Positions 24,688-35,633 of a stretch of 64,000 nucleotides of DNA are shown in pieces. The DNA is from Letharia columbiana (lineage: Eukaryota > Ascomycota > Lecanoromycetes > Lecanorales > Parmeliaceae), in the NCBI RefSeq assembly GCF_014066305.1, contig NW_023501036.1, positions 1,995,501 through 2,059,500 on the forward strand. The letters are read 5' to 3'. A program made the translations under genes and the position numbers. How positions within the stretch are numbered: position 1 is the stretch's first letter; each line of letters begins with the position of its first letter. Below the pieces are notes generated by a model. That model saw only the letters and a list, made by a program, of their open reading frames with translations, was not told where the DNA came from and ran no database searches.

Positions 24688-25669
24688 ATGGCCAAAACAA
24701 TGCGCGCAGCCGTCATGCACGCCCCCGGCGGCCCCGAAGTCCTCCAACTCGAGAACATCCCCGTCCCCACCCCGACCGCCGGCCGCGTCCTCATCCGCGT
24801 CAAAGCCTGCGGCATGAACCGCTCCGAACTCTTCACGCGCCAGGGCCACTCCCCCGGCGTCCGGTTCCCCCGCGTGCTCGGCATCGAAGCCTGCGGGCTC
24901 GTGGAAGAGTGTCCCGGTGGGGAATTCAACAAGGGCCAGATCGTCGCGACGGCGATGGGAGGGATGGGACGGGTGTTCGATGGCGGGTACGCGGAGTACA
25001 CGTGTCCGCCTGTCGGGAACGTGGTGGCGATCGAGACGGAGTTGGACTGGAAGGTGTTGGGGGCCGTGCCGGAGATGTTGCAGACGGCGTACGGGAGTCT
25101 GTTCACGGCGCTGAAGTTGAGGAAGGGGGAGCGGTTGCTGGTGAGAGGGGGCACGAGCAGCGTTGGGCTGGCGGCGGCGGCGATTGCGAAGAATCACGGG
25201 GCCACGGTCGCCGGGACGACGAGGAAAGCTGGGAGGGATGGGCTGTTGAAGGGGGAGTGGGTGCGACCATGTCGTTATCGATAATGGCAAGGTGCGGGAG
25301 GAGGTGAGGAAGATCTGGCCCGATGGCGCGGACAAGGTGCTCGAGCTCGTCGGCACCTCCAGTCTTGTCGACTCGCTGTCTTGCGTGACTCGAGGCGGCA
25401 TTTGCTGCATGACGGGCATGGTGTCTGGGCAGTGGTCGATTCCGGACTTTGAGGTGATGGCTGCGGTGCCCACGGCGGTTTGTTTGACGACGTATCAGGG
25501 AGATGAGAAGGACTTTGTCAATACGCCCTTGGAGGAGATGGTGCAGCAGATTAAGGAGGGGAGTTTGAAGGTCAGTGTCGGGAAGACGTTCCCGTTAGAG
25601 GAGATTGTGGAGGCGCATCGGACGATGGAGGAGAATAGGGCTGGTGGGAAGATCGTTCTGCTCATGTAG
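24688..25669 (+). CDS. Quinone oxidoreductase-like MDR enzyme (zinc-independent), single-base frame break
   Basis: Medium-chain dehydrogenase/reductase of the NADPH:quinone oxidoreductase type, about 326 residues, intronless. It begins [20 protein letters not shown] and shows the GroES-like half ([25 protein letters not shown]). The Rossmann half carries the nucleotide loop [16 protein letters not shown]. The catalytic and structural zinc cysteines of alcohol dehydrogenases are absent, as expected for this subfamily. The frame breaks at a G5 run, 25251-25255. The remainder, from about HVVIDNGKV, continues in another frame to LLM-stop at 25669. One G fewer would restore continuity. It could be a consensus error or a young pseudogene. 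Its GC-rich codon use is visibly stronger than that of neighbouring genes. It is tail-to-tail with the next gene, 90 bp apart. The substrate cannot be told. Confidence 0.85.
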
Positions 25670-25759
25670 GTTGGACTGCGGAATAACGTGCGAGTTGGAG
25701 CCATGAATGTGCCACATACGAGTTAATGAAAGACAAGCAAATGCTCTTGATCTTCAAGA

Positions 25760-26617
25760 TCACCTCCTGATTCTACTCTGACTTCCCAACCCACTGTACT
25801 CCGCGACCTCGGCCAAACTCGCATCGCTAACCTGCACCCCATAAACATAGCTATCGAACACATTGCTATGTCCCTCCGGATCATGATCCCCCTGTTCGCC
25901 TCTATAAATCCCGTACTTAGTGTAGCACTTCCCCGTCCACAGCGTCAACCCATCTTTCTCCAGCACCTTTGTACCATCCAACCACATCTCCAGCTTGCTG
26001 TTGCCCCCAGACATCGTGTCCCAGGCCAAAGCAACATTGTGGGTGGTGTTGGTCGAGAAATCGGAGCTGTCGCTCCAGAGGTACGTATTCTTTCCACCGG
26101 GAGGATTGTAGCCGATAGAGAAGCGGGTGGGGAGGACTTCACTGAAGGCGAGGAAGAAGGGTGCGTTTTGGTAGGTGGAGGGATCCGTTTCATCGTAGGC
26201 GTTCTTCCTGCAAACCAGCAGTCAGCGCACCAGCAAGCCTTGCACCAAAGGTACGACACCAGGGTCGCAGTCTTACCACTGAAAGACGGCCAAATGCTCA
26301 TGCACGTTCCCCAGCCTGAACTCGTACCCCACATAGTAGTGCTTATTCGCCGCATACGTCCCTGCTCCCTCTACTTCTGCCCGGCGGAACGTAGGGTCTC
26401 GATGGTAGTGGAGGGCGGGTTTACCGTCGGGATCGGTGCCAGTTTTGATATAGATGGAAGAGTTGCCAGGGCAGGCAATGTGGTCGCCGTGGAAGCTGCC
26501 TTCGAGCTGGCATTCGCCGAGAGCCGAGATCGGGGAGGGGGCGGAGTAGTCGATTAGGAGGGTGGAGGTCGAGAGGGAAAGGAGGACTGAGAGGGGAACT
26601 AGAGCGAAGAGGAGCAT
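25760..26617 (-). CDS. Secreted polysaccharide lyase-like (ConA-like fold) protein
   Basis: Exons 26617-26277 and 26207-25760 (intron 26208-26276, GTAAGA..GCAG, phase 2) encode 262 residues. The N-terminus MLLFALVPLSVLLSL is a signal peptide, so the protein is probably exported. The body resembles the heparin-lyase/glucuronan-lyase (PL20-like, Polysacc_lyase) jelly-roll family. It has YYVGYEFRLG then HEHLAVFQWKNAY, a strand LEMWLDGTKVL, and the late signature TKYGIYRGE followed by SNVFDSYVYGVQVSDA. These enzymes cleave uronate-containing polysaccharides of algal, bacterial or fungal origin. Length is normal for the family. I infer the fold from the order of motifs. The exact PL family and substrate are uncertain. 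It is convergent with the MDR oxidoreductase. Confidence 0.75.
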
Positions 26618-28015
26618 TGTAAAGATTTTTCGCCAACGATGATCAGGCTGAGAGAGCCTCAATAGCAGGACGGTTGAAACTAAGAGAAAGAGAGGCTTTG
26701 GGTCAAGAGATAGGGAGAAAAAGGACTATATGAGAGAACATCTTCGCCGCAGGCAAAGTAGGCTGAGACTCCATTCATGCACTGTCATCCGCATATGAGA
26801 GTGTGCCTCTCGTTTTCCAAGGCCGCGCCTTGAGAGGCACTTCTCAAATGCAGGTCGATGCTGAAATGCGCCCGGAGTGGGTGGATGAAACGGATGTTTG
26901 GGGGCGACGACGCGCTTGAACGGCGAGGTAACATGCTGCCTTCCTCGTTTGGGCTGTGCCTCTTGTTTCTGCCCTTCATGTTAGTTTCAGATGACAGCTG
27001 ACAGCTTTGCTTGTGCGCCTTGTCATGATTGTGGGCGGAAGACGAAGGATAACAGATGAGTGAGTGTTCCGTAGCCGGGGAGGGGCCGGTTGCAGGGATG
27101 CTTTAAACCTCAGCCCATGCTAAGAAAATACCAGTAGCGGGATTACAGGCCGCGCCGATTTGTATGGGGGTCAAAATAAGGCGCGGCCTCGTGACTCGCT
27201 GTACTATCCACCGTCGCTAATCTCCTATCACCGATGAGGCTATTCGTACAATAGAGGCTCTCCGCCTTCCGGGCATACAGGGCGGAAAGGAGCTCGCCGC
27301 CACCGGCTGGGGTTTCACGGGAGGGACTTTATCGGTGGTGTTGTCTTGTAGTCTAGTCTAATCTCCACTTCGCCTCGCTGGCGCTCTAGCCGGGCTTGCT
27401 TCCATCGCCGGCGAGCTCCTTAGGCCTCTTAAACCCCTTGTTGACGATAGGCCCGGTTATTTGGCGTAACATCGCCACCACTGGGCGAAATCGCTCTTCA
27501 TCGTCCTCCCAATCCACCGTACCCAGTTCACGGGACTTTTTGTTGCGCGACCTCCGGGGTATGGCGCGTTTGTGCGTTTGATCCCTTTCGCGTCTTGCTG
27601 CTTATTGGCTGATAGGGCCTTTCGCTTAACAGAGGGGTGGTGAAGGTGGGAGGGTGTTAAATAGTGGCGACGGCGATCTAGACGCGTTAGAGTACGTGTA
27701 TTGGGGGCTGGCGAACGACGCGTTCTTAGAGGTTAGTGGGCGGGGCGGAGTTGTGGTGCTTCAAAATTGGTGGCGACAGGGGTATGGGGAGAGTGAACAG
27801 GTAGGAGGGCTGCCAAATTACTATGGAGGGCCTTATAATCCGGGGGTGGCCTAATATTCTCGGTAATATACCGTAGGTGGCTATTTAAAAGCTCGTTGGA
27901 GAACTCGATGCCAAGACTGGGCTGCTAGGTAGTCTATAAGAACACAATCATTGAAAATGTCTCTAGTCTTGTCGAATGTGTCTCTATGTAAAGTCAAGCA
28001 CCAATTTGCTCTGTA
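26618..28015. other. Intergenic region with a possible relic element
   Basis: Upstream of the lyase-like gene and downstream of the DUF89 gene. The right half (27.1-27.9 kb) differs in texture. It is GC-rich with nested short inverted repeats (GGCCGCGCC at 27148 with GGCGCGGCC at 27179; AAGGAGCTCGCC at 27287 with its complement at 27410) and a short minus-strand open frame. Confidence 0.5.
27397..27615 (-). pseudogene. Short degenerate minus-strand open frame, possible mobile-element relic
   Basis: On the minus strand an open stretch without a start codon reads with a plausible coding texture (RNKKSRELGTVDWEDDEERF, then a hydrophobic helix and KRPKELAGDG) before a stop. Upstream, the frame is broken by several stops. 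I cannot assign a family. It could be the end of a decayed transposon gene or chance. Confidence 0.25.
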
Positions 28016-29646
28016 TCAGGCCTTTCCATCACAGAACTGGACGACAGCCCATTTTCCAGACCACGCCCATTTCCTAGCTCCACTGTCACCACCACCACCC
28101 TCCATCCCCTTCAGTCTCTCATCGGCGCCGTCGGGCAGCCCGACCACAGTATCTGCTTTGCAGGTACGAAGCGCCAGCGTACGGACATTTGATGCAGGTC
28201 CCATTGGCCCAATAGCTGTGGTGAATGCCGTTGTTGGTTCCCACATTGCCTACTCCCAGTCAGCGGGCCCATACGTACAAACAGCAGCAGGACACAAACG
28301 TCAGCTGTCAACTTCCGGTAGTTGAGGTCACCCTTGAAAATCACCAGCTCCGAATCTTTCAGATCCTCGTAAAGTCTAGGCTCAGCTTGCGGTAAGTGCC
28401 AGTAGCTGTGCGCAGACGTCCAAAAGAGATTTGGCCGAAGAATTAACTGACCTTCAGCGTGGAAACCAGCCCAGTGCTGAAATAAGAAGGAGAGATCCGA
28501 TGCCTCTTTCTCAGACAGAGGGTCTTGAACCTGATCTGAATGTTCGTTGGGCGTAGAGTAGAAGCCTTGAGGGTTTGCAAGAGCGCTTAGGAGCGCTGCA
28601 AAATCCGCTGGAATGACATCGGACACGAACCATGGGATCGTCTTGGGATGAAGAGTGATCTGTGTAGCTAGGCCAGCGGCAAGAAGATAGCCAGCAAGAA
28701 TGAGATCAACGAAAAGTTCGAAGCCGGCGTTGTCAAGTACGATGTCCACCCGCCTGACTTTCTTGTCTGTCTTCTGCGCTTCCTTAAGAACCGTGTACGC
28801 AGCTGGGAGGTCATTAACCAGTATATTATTTTCGGCTTTCTTCCTCGCATCGGCACCCTGCAGCTTTTGTATATCTTCGTAGCTCAAAGACGTTAAGAGG
28901 GAAAGGTCCGTGGCGTTGCCCCACAAGCAGATCTCGCACATCTCCGTGAACAGTATCCGCTCCGCTTCGACCAGCTCTTCAGGGACCTTCAAAGAATTTA
29001 CATCCCTCTCCAACTGCGAGACTAAATCTTTGTATTTGGCGGCAAGTTCAAGGACTGCTGGTCGCGACGAGCGAAAAGTGGACATTTTCTGGCGAGAAAA
29101 GACATCGTAGGTCTTCCAGTGGTCTGAGAGGGAGAAAGAGGTGTGCACACGTCTAGCTTTTGCCAATCAGCTTCGGAGTCTGGGGTAGGTTCCGCTCGTT
29201 ATACCGGTAGAGATAGCACTCTGCAAAGAGCCATGGCACGCTGAACCAATTTGGACCTCCTAACGACTCTAGCTCCTTATTGTAATTTGATATGTCCGGC
29301 TTTCCATCATCGGCAAGTGGTCTGCAATAGTCAGCTAAGTACAGGCAGCTGTCGTGTAACGGTTTTCGTACGTCAATTGCCGGTCATGTTGTACCTCGTA
29401 CTTTAGCTTCGCCAGCGCCTCCAGGATTGTCTTGCCTTCCTTTCGCTTTGGTACATCATCACTGGCTACAATGGCACGGTGGATGTCATCGATTGCTCCT
29501 GTCTTCCGCGGTCAGCTTGTCCCAACGCTCACTGTAGCCATACTCACCACGATGACGGGCCAACGGTCTCGGGCAGAGATAAAGGCAAAGGATGTCCTGT
29601 CCGAGGTTGCGTATGGAGCTACAGGAATTTCAACCTTGGATTCCAT
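28016..29646 (-). CDS. DUF89/ARMT1-like damage-control phosphatase
   Basis: Metal-dependent phosphatase of the YMR027W/ARMT1 family, which hydrolyses phosphometabolites such as fructose-1-phosphate. Five exons: 29646-29548, 29502-29372, 29321-29205, 29152-28300 and 28249-28016, giving 477 residues, close to the yeast homologue's length. Hallmarks are RWPVIV then GAIDDIHR at the N-terminus, the metal-binding core DIVLDNAGFELFVDLILAG, and the late motif VIFKGDLNYRKLTAD. The C-terminal exon ends with KWAVVQFCDGKA. Introns of 45-52 nt keep frame. Intron 1 (29503-29547) requires an AAG acceptor, because the CAG five bases downstream breaks the frame. The last intron uses GTTTGT. No signal peptide is present, so the protein is cytosolic. 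Its promoter lies in 29647-30255. Confidence 0.88.
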
Positions 29647-30255
29647 GATGGCGGTAGCCTCTTATCGTAGAACTCAGCCAGCGGCTAACTGCTAAAGTGC
29701 TGTTCTAGCTTGAAAACTGCTGAGAGTTTTATTTTTATTTTTCTGTATTATATATGAATGACACGATTGGAACGTCTGTTCCAAACGTGGTTAGATTATC
29801 CAGGTCTTGGCAAGATGAAGTTTTATTTCCTCTAAACGCGAGATGCAGACTTTTTCCATCTACAACTGCGCTTTACGAGCATCGACATCCAAATTGATCT
29901 CGCATAATAAACCTTTCGCCTCCGTATAGAAGCCAAAGATGATTCGGAGATCTAGCTTATTTGTTCCTGTGCCAGCTCTTTGAACCATGAAAAACTACAA
30001 TTTCACCGTCTTAAGTCCTATATCATGAAGTCTTTTCTCTCTCCTCGAGCCTCTAGAGTGAAAGACTCTGCTGGTAGTATTTCTAACAATGAAGGACTTC
30101 CCAAAGCTCGCTACGCACGATGGTGTCAAGACTATCAATGAAAATCTCATCTTAATGCTTCTAGATACCTATTGAACTTTTTACAGATGCGTATGGCCAG
30201 TGACCGCCCCACGCTTGCTGTGATGTGACGCTAATCATTTCTCTTGTGTATAAGT
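29647..30255. other. Promoter-sized spacer between the DUF89 and GMC genes
   Basis: A 609-bp gap between two minus-strand genes. It contains the DUF89 gene's upstream region and the 3' flank of the GMC gene, and is AT-rich near 29720-29760. No gene seen. Confidence 0.5.
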
Positions 30256-32151
30256 TCATCTGGCGTCTTCTTTGATCAAGTCTGCTGCGCGTTCTGCGAC
30301 GGCGTATACGCTCGATTGGATATTTCCCCCTGGGATTGTAGGCATGATGCTCGCGTCTACAACTCTCAAATTTGCAGTACCGTGTACTACCAGACGCTCA
30401 TTGACAACCCCTCCTTTCTCCCTCGGCTTCATGGCACAGGTACAAGCTGAATGGTTGTTAGAGATGGCCGACTGTCTAACGTAGTCCCTTGCACCATTCA
30501 TATCCCTGATGAAGGCCGTCGGATGGTTTCGCCTTCCATCAGGCTTGAGCAACGAAGCAAGTGGCTCAGATTGGGCTAGCCGCTCCAGAAATCTAAGATG
30601 AGTTGCGAAAATCTCAACATCAAGCGCATGAGATAGGTACTTAGGGTCAATGTGGGGCTCCTGAGACGCGTGGGCGGACGTGATGTGGACGCTTCCGCGA
30701 GAAAGGGGATGTAGCAAGGCAACACCAAGACTGACGTAGTTTCCCGGGGCGAGGTCCTGGGTGAAATTTTTCGCGGAAGGGCTGTTGTGAAGGTTGACCT
30801 GCGCAGGGAACATGAACATGGAAGCAGATGCCTTCTTGTCGCTCTCAAGTATTGAGCGCACAAACTCAAAATGAATGGCATCTTTAGGGTCTTGTGACTT
30901 GCAGTCAAGCAGCAAGCGCTCAAGGTCGGCCGTTTTGTCGCCATCCAAAGAGTTTAGAAGTGGCATGAATGCGTATGAACCTATCCCACCGGCACACAAA
31001 GGCCCGGCCTTTGCAGTGGTGTACATCTGCATGGCCATTTGCGTTATCTCTGGCTCTTGACGCATTAGACCGTCCCCAGTGAAAATGCCATCCATCACTT
31101 CATAGCTGATACCTGTCATAAGGTGATCCTGGAGGTTCTCTCCAACATTAGGGTTGTCAATAACAACGTGGATACCGTGAGTTTCTAGCAGTTCTCTGTC
31201 CCCTATGCCCGAGAGCTCGAGGAGCTTCGGTGTTTGAAAAGCACCAGCAGCGAGGATCACTTCTTTGCTAGCATTCACGATGTGTTCTAGGTCATTTACG
31301 CTCACATGGACACCTGTCGCTGTGACCGGGCCATTTCCCGTGTCCAGAATGATGTTCTTCACCGAGACTCCAGTCAGTACGGTGAGATTTGGCCGGTGGG
31401 AGGCGGAAGCATAGTAAGTGTTGGCTGCGTAGCTTCGGGTCTTGGACTCTGGGTCAACGGTTATGGGACTACTGTAGCCACCCATAGCCTCACCAGCAAA
31501 GGGATCACGTTTAAGGCCATGCTGTAGTCCTTTGAAGGTCTGCACCCAGGCTTTCGATAACGGATCCTGAATTGCGCCTTGAAACGAAGCTTGAATGGGA
31601 CCTGAAAGTCCACGAACGTCCTCGTCGATCCAGTCAATTCCAAGGTGCTCAGAGACCTCTGAGTCCGGGGCAGTGAGAGTGTAACACTTTCGATAGTAAG
31701 GCATCATCACCTGCCAGTTCCAGCCTGGATTCCCGAGGTGCTCCCATGCTTCAAGGTCAGTGCTGGATGGAGCGATAAAGGCTTCAGCGTTGATTGCGCT
31801 TGATCCTCCGAGTACTCGACCCTGGGGATGGCGAAGGACTCTGCCACCCAAATGTTCCTTAGTGCCCAGATGCGAGTCAGCTACTTGGGCCTAATGTGAG
31901 GGAGGGAACAGCGTTACCTGCGCTGACGTTTGGAAAGCCCAGTCGACCTCAGAGCCCAAGACCGCAGACCACCCCGCTGGTATATTGATCCTTGGGTCTG
32001 TGAGGTGGTTATTGCCTGCTTCCAAGACAATTACCTTGACGTGATCATTCTCAGACAAACGAGATGCCACGACCAAACCTGCTGTACCTCCGCCGATGAC
32101 CACATAATCGTACTCTGCTTGAAGCAAGGAGATGGACGTGGAGGCATCCAT
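30256..32151 (-). CDS. GMC-family FAD oxidoreductase
   Basis: Flavin-dependent alcohol/aldose oxidase or dehydrogenase of the glucose-methanol-choline family, 611 residues. Exon 1 (32151-31918) carries the ADP-binding loop DYVVIGGGTAGLVVASRL and the second FAD contact VIVLEAG. Exon 2 (31857-30256) carries the GMC signature GRVLGGSSAINA, the second signature AAGAFQTPKLLELSGIG, and the catalytic end with the His of NNHSACTCAM and the Asn of PGGNIQSSVYAVAE. The TCAM segment departs slightly from the usual GTC-M form. The intron (31858-31917, 60 nt) needs an AAG acceptor behind a GCTGAC branch-like site, since an earlier TAG would give a 27-nt intron. No signal peptide is visible, suggesting an intracellular enzyme. 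It is divergent from the P450, which fits a tailoring role in secondary metabolism. The substrate is unknown. Confidence 0.88.
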
Positions 32152-33351
32152 GATGATGATACTTGATACTTGCCAGTATAGTAAAACACAGATTGCGGTG
32201 TGTAGGTAATCCTGAATAATCGATTACTGAAAGGCTAGGGCTAGGCTAAGTATCCGTGGTAAAATAAGCAGTAAGGTAAGCCCTAAGGTAAGCACAGCCG
32301 GATGAGCCTTGAGGAATATCTCCCGCTTGCTTGGAGACAACACGAATGTATAACTATCCCAATAATGCTGCAGAAATCGGGCAAATTACGGTATACGTGG
32401 GGACTTCCAACAGCAGCTGGTCCTCGGCCTTGCCGTAAGCAATCGGTGCCTTTCATATGCACGTGTTCTCTGGTGCATCATGTGGAAAAGTTGGCAAGGT
32501 TCGCCCTGGTTCGAAATGACGAACAATATCGTAGGAAACGTCGATGGATTCGAGCTGAGATCAGAAAAGTGATCAGCGCTTCCAAGCGCACCACTTATGC
32601 TTACTTCTTCTTCACCTCCCTCCTCCCTGTAGAACACAGCAGGCGCCCAGTAGTGGTAGCCTAGTAGGGCTGCGGCTGAATTACTGCTTACAAGTGTGGC
32701 ATTGAGATCATGTGTTTATGACTTTCCTACCCCATACAGAATTTTCGTCATCTGACTCACGAATAGTGCACCGGTAGGGGTGGACCGGCAGGGTAAACGG
32801 ATTACTATGTTATCGCCTCGACGTTACACAACGGGTGGTAGATTTGATGGGATGGTGTGACGTGGCGTTCACACCGCACCGTTGACTGTGCAGACTTTTT
32901 GTCCACCCACGAATGTGGATACAGGTGCAGCTGGTGCCCTATCAAGACGTAAATCCCGCTAAGATGAGTGTGCATTTGGGAAGCTAATCCCTGTGTACCA
33001 CTGTCATGAACTGCCGGAGTCTAGGCCTTCCCATCAATGAACCGCAGCCTTTACATACCCTAATGTATTAGACAACGGAAAGGATTTGAACCTTCGGCAT
33101 TCCTAGCGCATAGCCTCAATGATTGGTTTGGTCATCCAGCGCCATGGATAGAGCTGTCTCCAGCTCCTTTGTGCCTCGAACCTTAAACGAATGCCAATTC
33201 ATATAGAACTTTCTACTATGGGGTTCTTTGCGAGAGCGGTACTCGCTCTCGGGACCCCTTTCCACTTTCTGCAGAACGCTTGCTCAAGCACCTATGGTTG
33301 GTGATCTAAACTCATCTACTACTACAAGTATCAACCTTACAGAAGTCGACA
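32152..33351. promoter_or_regulatory. Bidirectional upstream region between GMC oxidoreductase and P450
   Basis: 1.2 kb between divergent starts at 32151 (-) and 33352 (+). Two direct copies of TAAGGTAAGC sit at 32272 and 32284, next to a GGCTAGGGCTAGGCTAAG stretch, about 120 bp upstream of the GMC start. They are plausible but unproven regulator sites. Open frames in this region look spurious. Confidence 0.45.
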
Positions 33352-35486
33352 ATGCTGTCTCTATCTCGTTCAGCATCGGCGCTGCTGAGCTTCAAGATAA
33401 GTCTGGCTGTACTAGCTGGCTTGACTTCGCATCTTACCATTTTCATACGCGGAGAATGGCACACCACGGCGCCTACACTCTTGGTGTTCTATTTGATGTT
33501 GTGTTCATGCTACTTGGCTCTGGAAACAATCATCTCATCCCAGTATGATCTGCAATCACTTTGGACCTACCTTTTCATTCTCGCTGCTCATTTCGGCTCC
33601 ATTCTCGCAAGCATGACATTATACCGGACCATGTTGCACCGATTGAATGGCTTTCCTGGTCCATTTCTTGCAAAAGTTACAAAATTATGGCATGCTGCTC
33701 ATCTGTTCGATTCAAAAAACCACCTCCTTTTGGGTAGACTTCATCAACAGTACGGAAATTTTGTTCGGACCGGTGAGAGTTACACATTGCAAATGGGAAA
33801 CCCGTAATCGTGCTTACTCAACTGTGTACAGGACCATCGGAGGTGACTGTCTTCGAGCCTGAGGTACTAGGAGCAGTTGATGGTCCAGGAAGTCACTGCA
33901 CAAAGGCGGTTTGGTACGATGCTCTTCAGCCGGAGAGCCTCGTAAACACTACGCGCGACAACGGTATTCACACCCAGCGTCGTCGTATGTGGAATAATGC
34001 GTTTACTCCCCAAGGTGGGTCACTAAGCCCTCAGACATGTAGCTTCGTCTGACGAACAGAAAGCTCTTTCGGGATACGAAGACCAGATCGTCTTTTATGC
34101 GAGAAGATTCGAAAAGGAAGTCGCAAGATCAGTTGGAAACCCTGTCGATGCGTCGTCCTTGATATACAAATTCACTTTCGATCTGATGGGCGAAGTCGCT
34201 TTCTCAAGGAACGCCGGTCAGGACCGTCTTCGCGATCAGCAATGGCACGCTGCCATGACAGCACTACAGAAAGGCATGGCTCTGTTGGGTCCATTGAGTC
34301 CTGTCCCGTGGTTGCTTCATATCGGTCTCAGTCTGCCGTTCATCCCGATTGTTCGGGATTGGAACAGCATGGTCGCCTTCTGCAAAAGCTGCATAGATGA
34401 TCGTATCAAGGTAGATAACCTGTCCAGTGGCACGATCTGTGACCCTCGTATGGCATTAGAGATGACTAAGTGTGTGCCGGTCGACTAGCTCGAGGAAACC
34501 GATCACGATGTATGCCGCTCGTTATTGATGGTTTCCGCCTCTAACCAAAAATACAGATATCGTCATGGTTGATCGATTCATCCCAGGCAAAGGCCCTTTC
34601 CGAGGAGGAAAGAATGAAATGGCTGTATGGCGACGCCATCACAATGGTGATTGCAGGCAGGTGAGACTCCGCAGTCCTAAGCTAGCCACACACAACCTCA
34701 AGCCCGCTTTGGCTAAATGAGACCAAGTGACACCGTCGCACCATCTCTCGTGTTCCTTTTCTACCACATGGCGTTGCATCCAGGCCCTACCGAAGCAATA
34801 CGCAAGGACTTGCAGACTTTGGACTCTCTGCACGACGTCAACGCGCTCCTGTCGCTACCTTCCATGACCGGCTTCATCCACGAGACCCTCCGCCTCTACC
34901 CTACCACGCCGACCGGCGGCTACAGGGTCACGCCGCCTGAAGGTCTTCACGTCGCCGGGCGATACATTCCCGGCGGTACGACGGTCGTGGCGCCCGCTTA
35001 CAATATCGGCAGACGTGAGGGTCCCGCATCCGTTCTGCGGTATCCCCTGTCTTGAGGCTATCGTATGAGAGGGCTAATTGTGTGGTTTTTCTCGCAGTGG
35101 CAAGTTGCTTTCAGCGACCGGACGAGTTCATCCCTGAACGCTGGTCTAGTCGGCCTGATCTGGTGCTCAATAAACGGGCTTTTGCTCCTTTCAAACAAGG
35201 TATGAAGATAAATCCATAGGCCCTGGTATTCGGATGATTAGTACTACTGGGCAATCCATGGGTTTCGCTGACGGGTCACGTCTGCGCAGGACGCTATAGT
35301 TGTATAGGCAAGAAATTAGCGTTGGCCGAGTTGAGTATCGTGGTTGCGTTAATCGTGTCGAAGTATCACATCCGATTCCCTCCAGGCGAGGACGGATCGT
35401 GGGTGGTTAGGGATATGAGGGACTGTTTCACGGCGAAGCCGGGGCAGCTGAACCTCGTGTTTGACGCGGTGGATGACCGGTGCTAG
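33352..35486 (+). CDS. Cytochrome P450 monooxygenase, membrane-anchored
   Basis: Haem-thiolate monooxygenase, 567 residues in seven exons: 33352-33772, 33832-34014, 34064-34473, 34557-34660, 34728-35014, 35098-35199 and 35290-35486. The N-terminus has about three hydrophobic helices before GFPGPFLAKVTKLW, typical of some secondary-metabolism P450s. The I-helix reads AGSDT across the exon 4/5 junction, the K-helix ExxR is HETLRLYP, and the PERF region is DEFIPERW. The haem loop FKQGRYSCIG spans the exon 6/7 junction, with Cys near residue 507. Introns 2 and 4 need AAG acceptors to hold frame. The exon 3/4 junction (donor GTGCCG) is the weakest. It is convergent with the next gene and divergent from the GMC oxidoreductase. 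I infer oxidation of a hydrophobic, perhaps terpenoid, substrate. The CYP family cannot be assigned. Confidence 0.88.
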
Positions 35487-35633
35487 TGGGAGTGTGTGTC
35501 GTAACTCCAACCGGTGTTTTTCACACATCTTGCCCACCGCGAATGAAATCCGCCAGCTCGGGCGATTGCTCCATTTGTATGCTAAGTATTGTACAACATG
35601 CGAAACCCTACAGGACATTTCCAAGCCGTCCTA

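Noticed and set aside
31891..31917. 27-nt intron in the GMC gene ending at TAG
   Set aside because: Too short for splicing. The 60-nt intron ending in AAG keeps frame and has a branch-like site.
33060..33130. tRNA-like B-box (GGTTCAAATCC on the minus strand)
   Set aside because: No acceptor stem partner or cloverleaf could be built around it.
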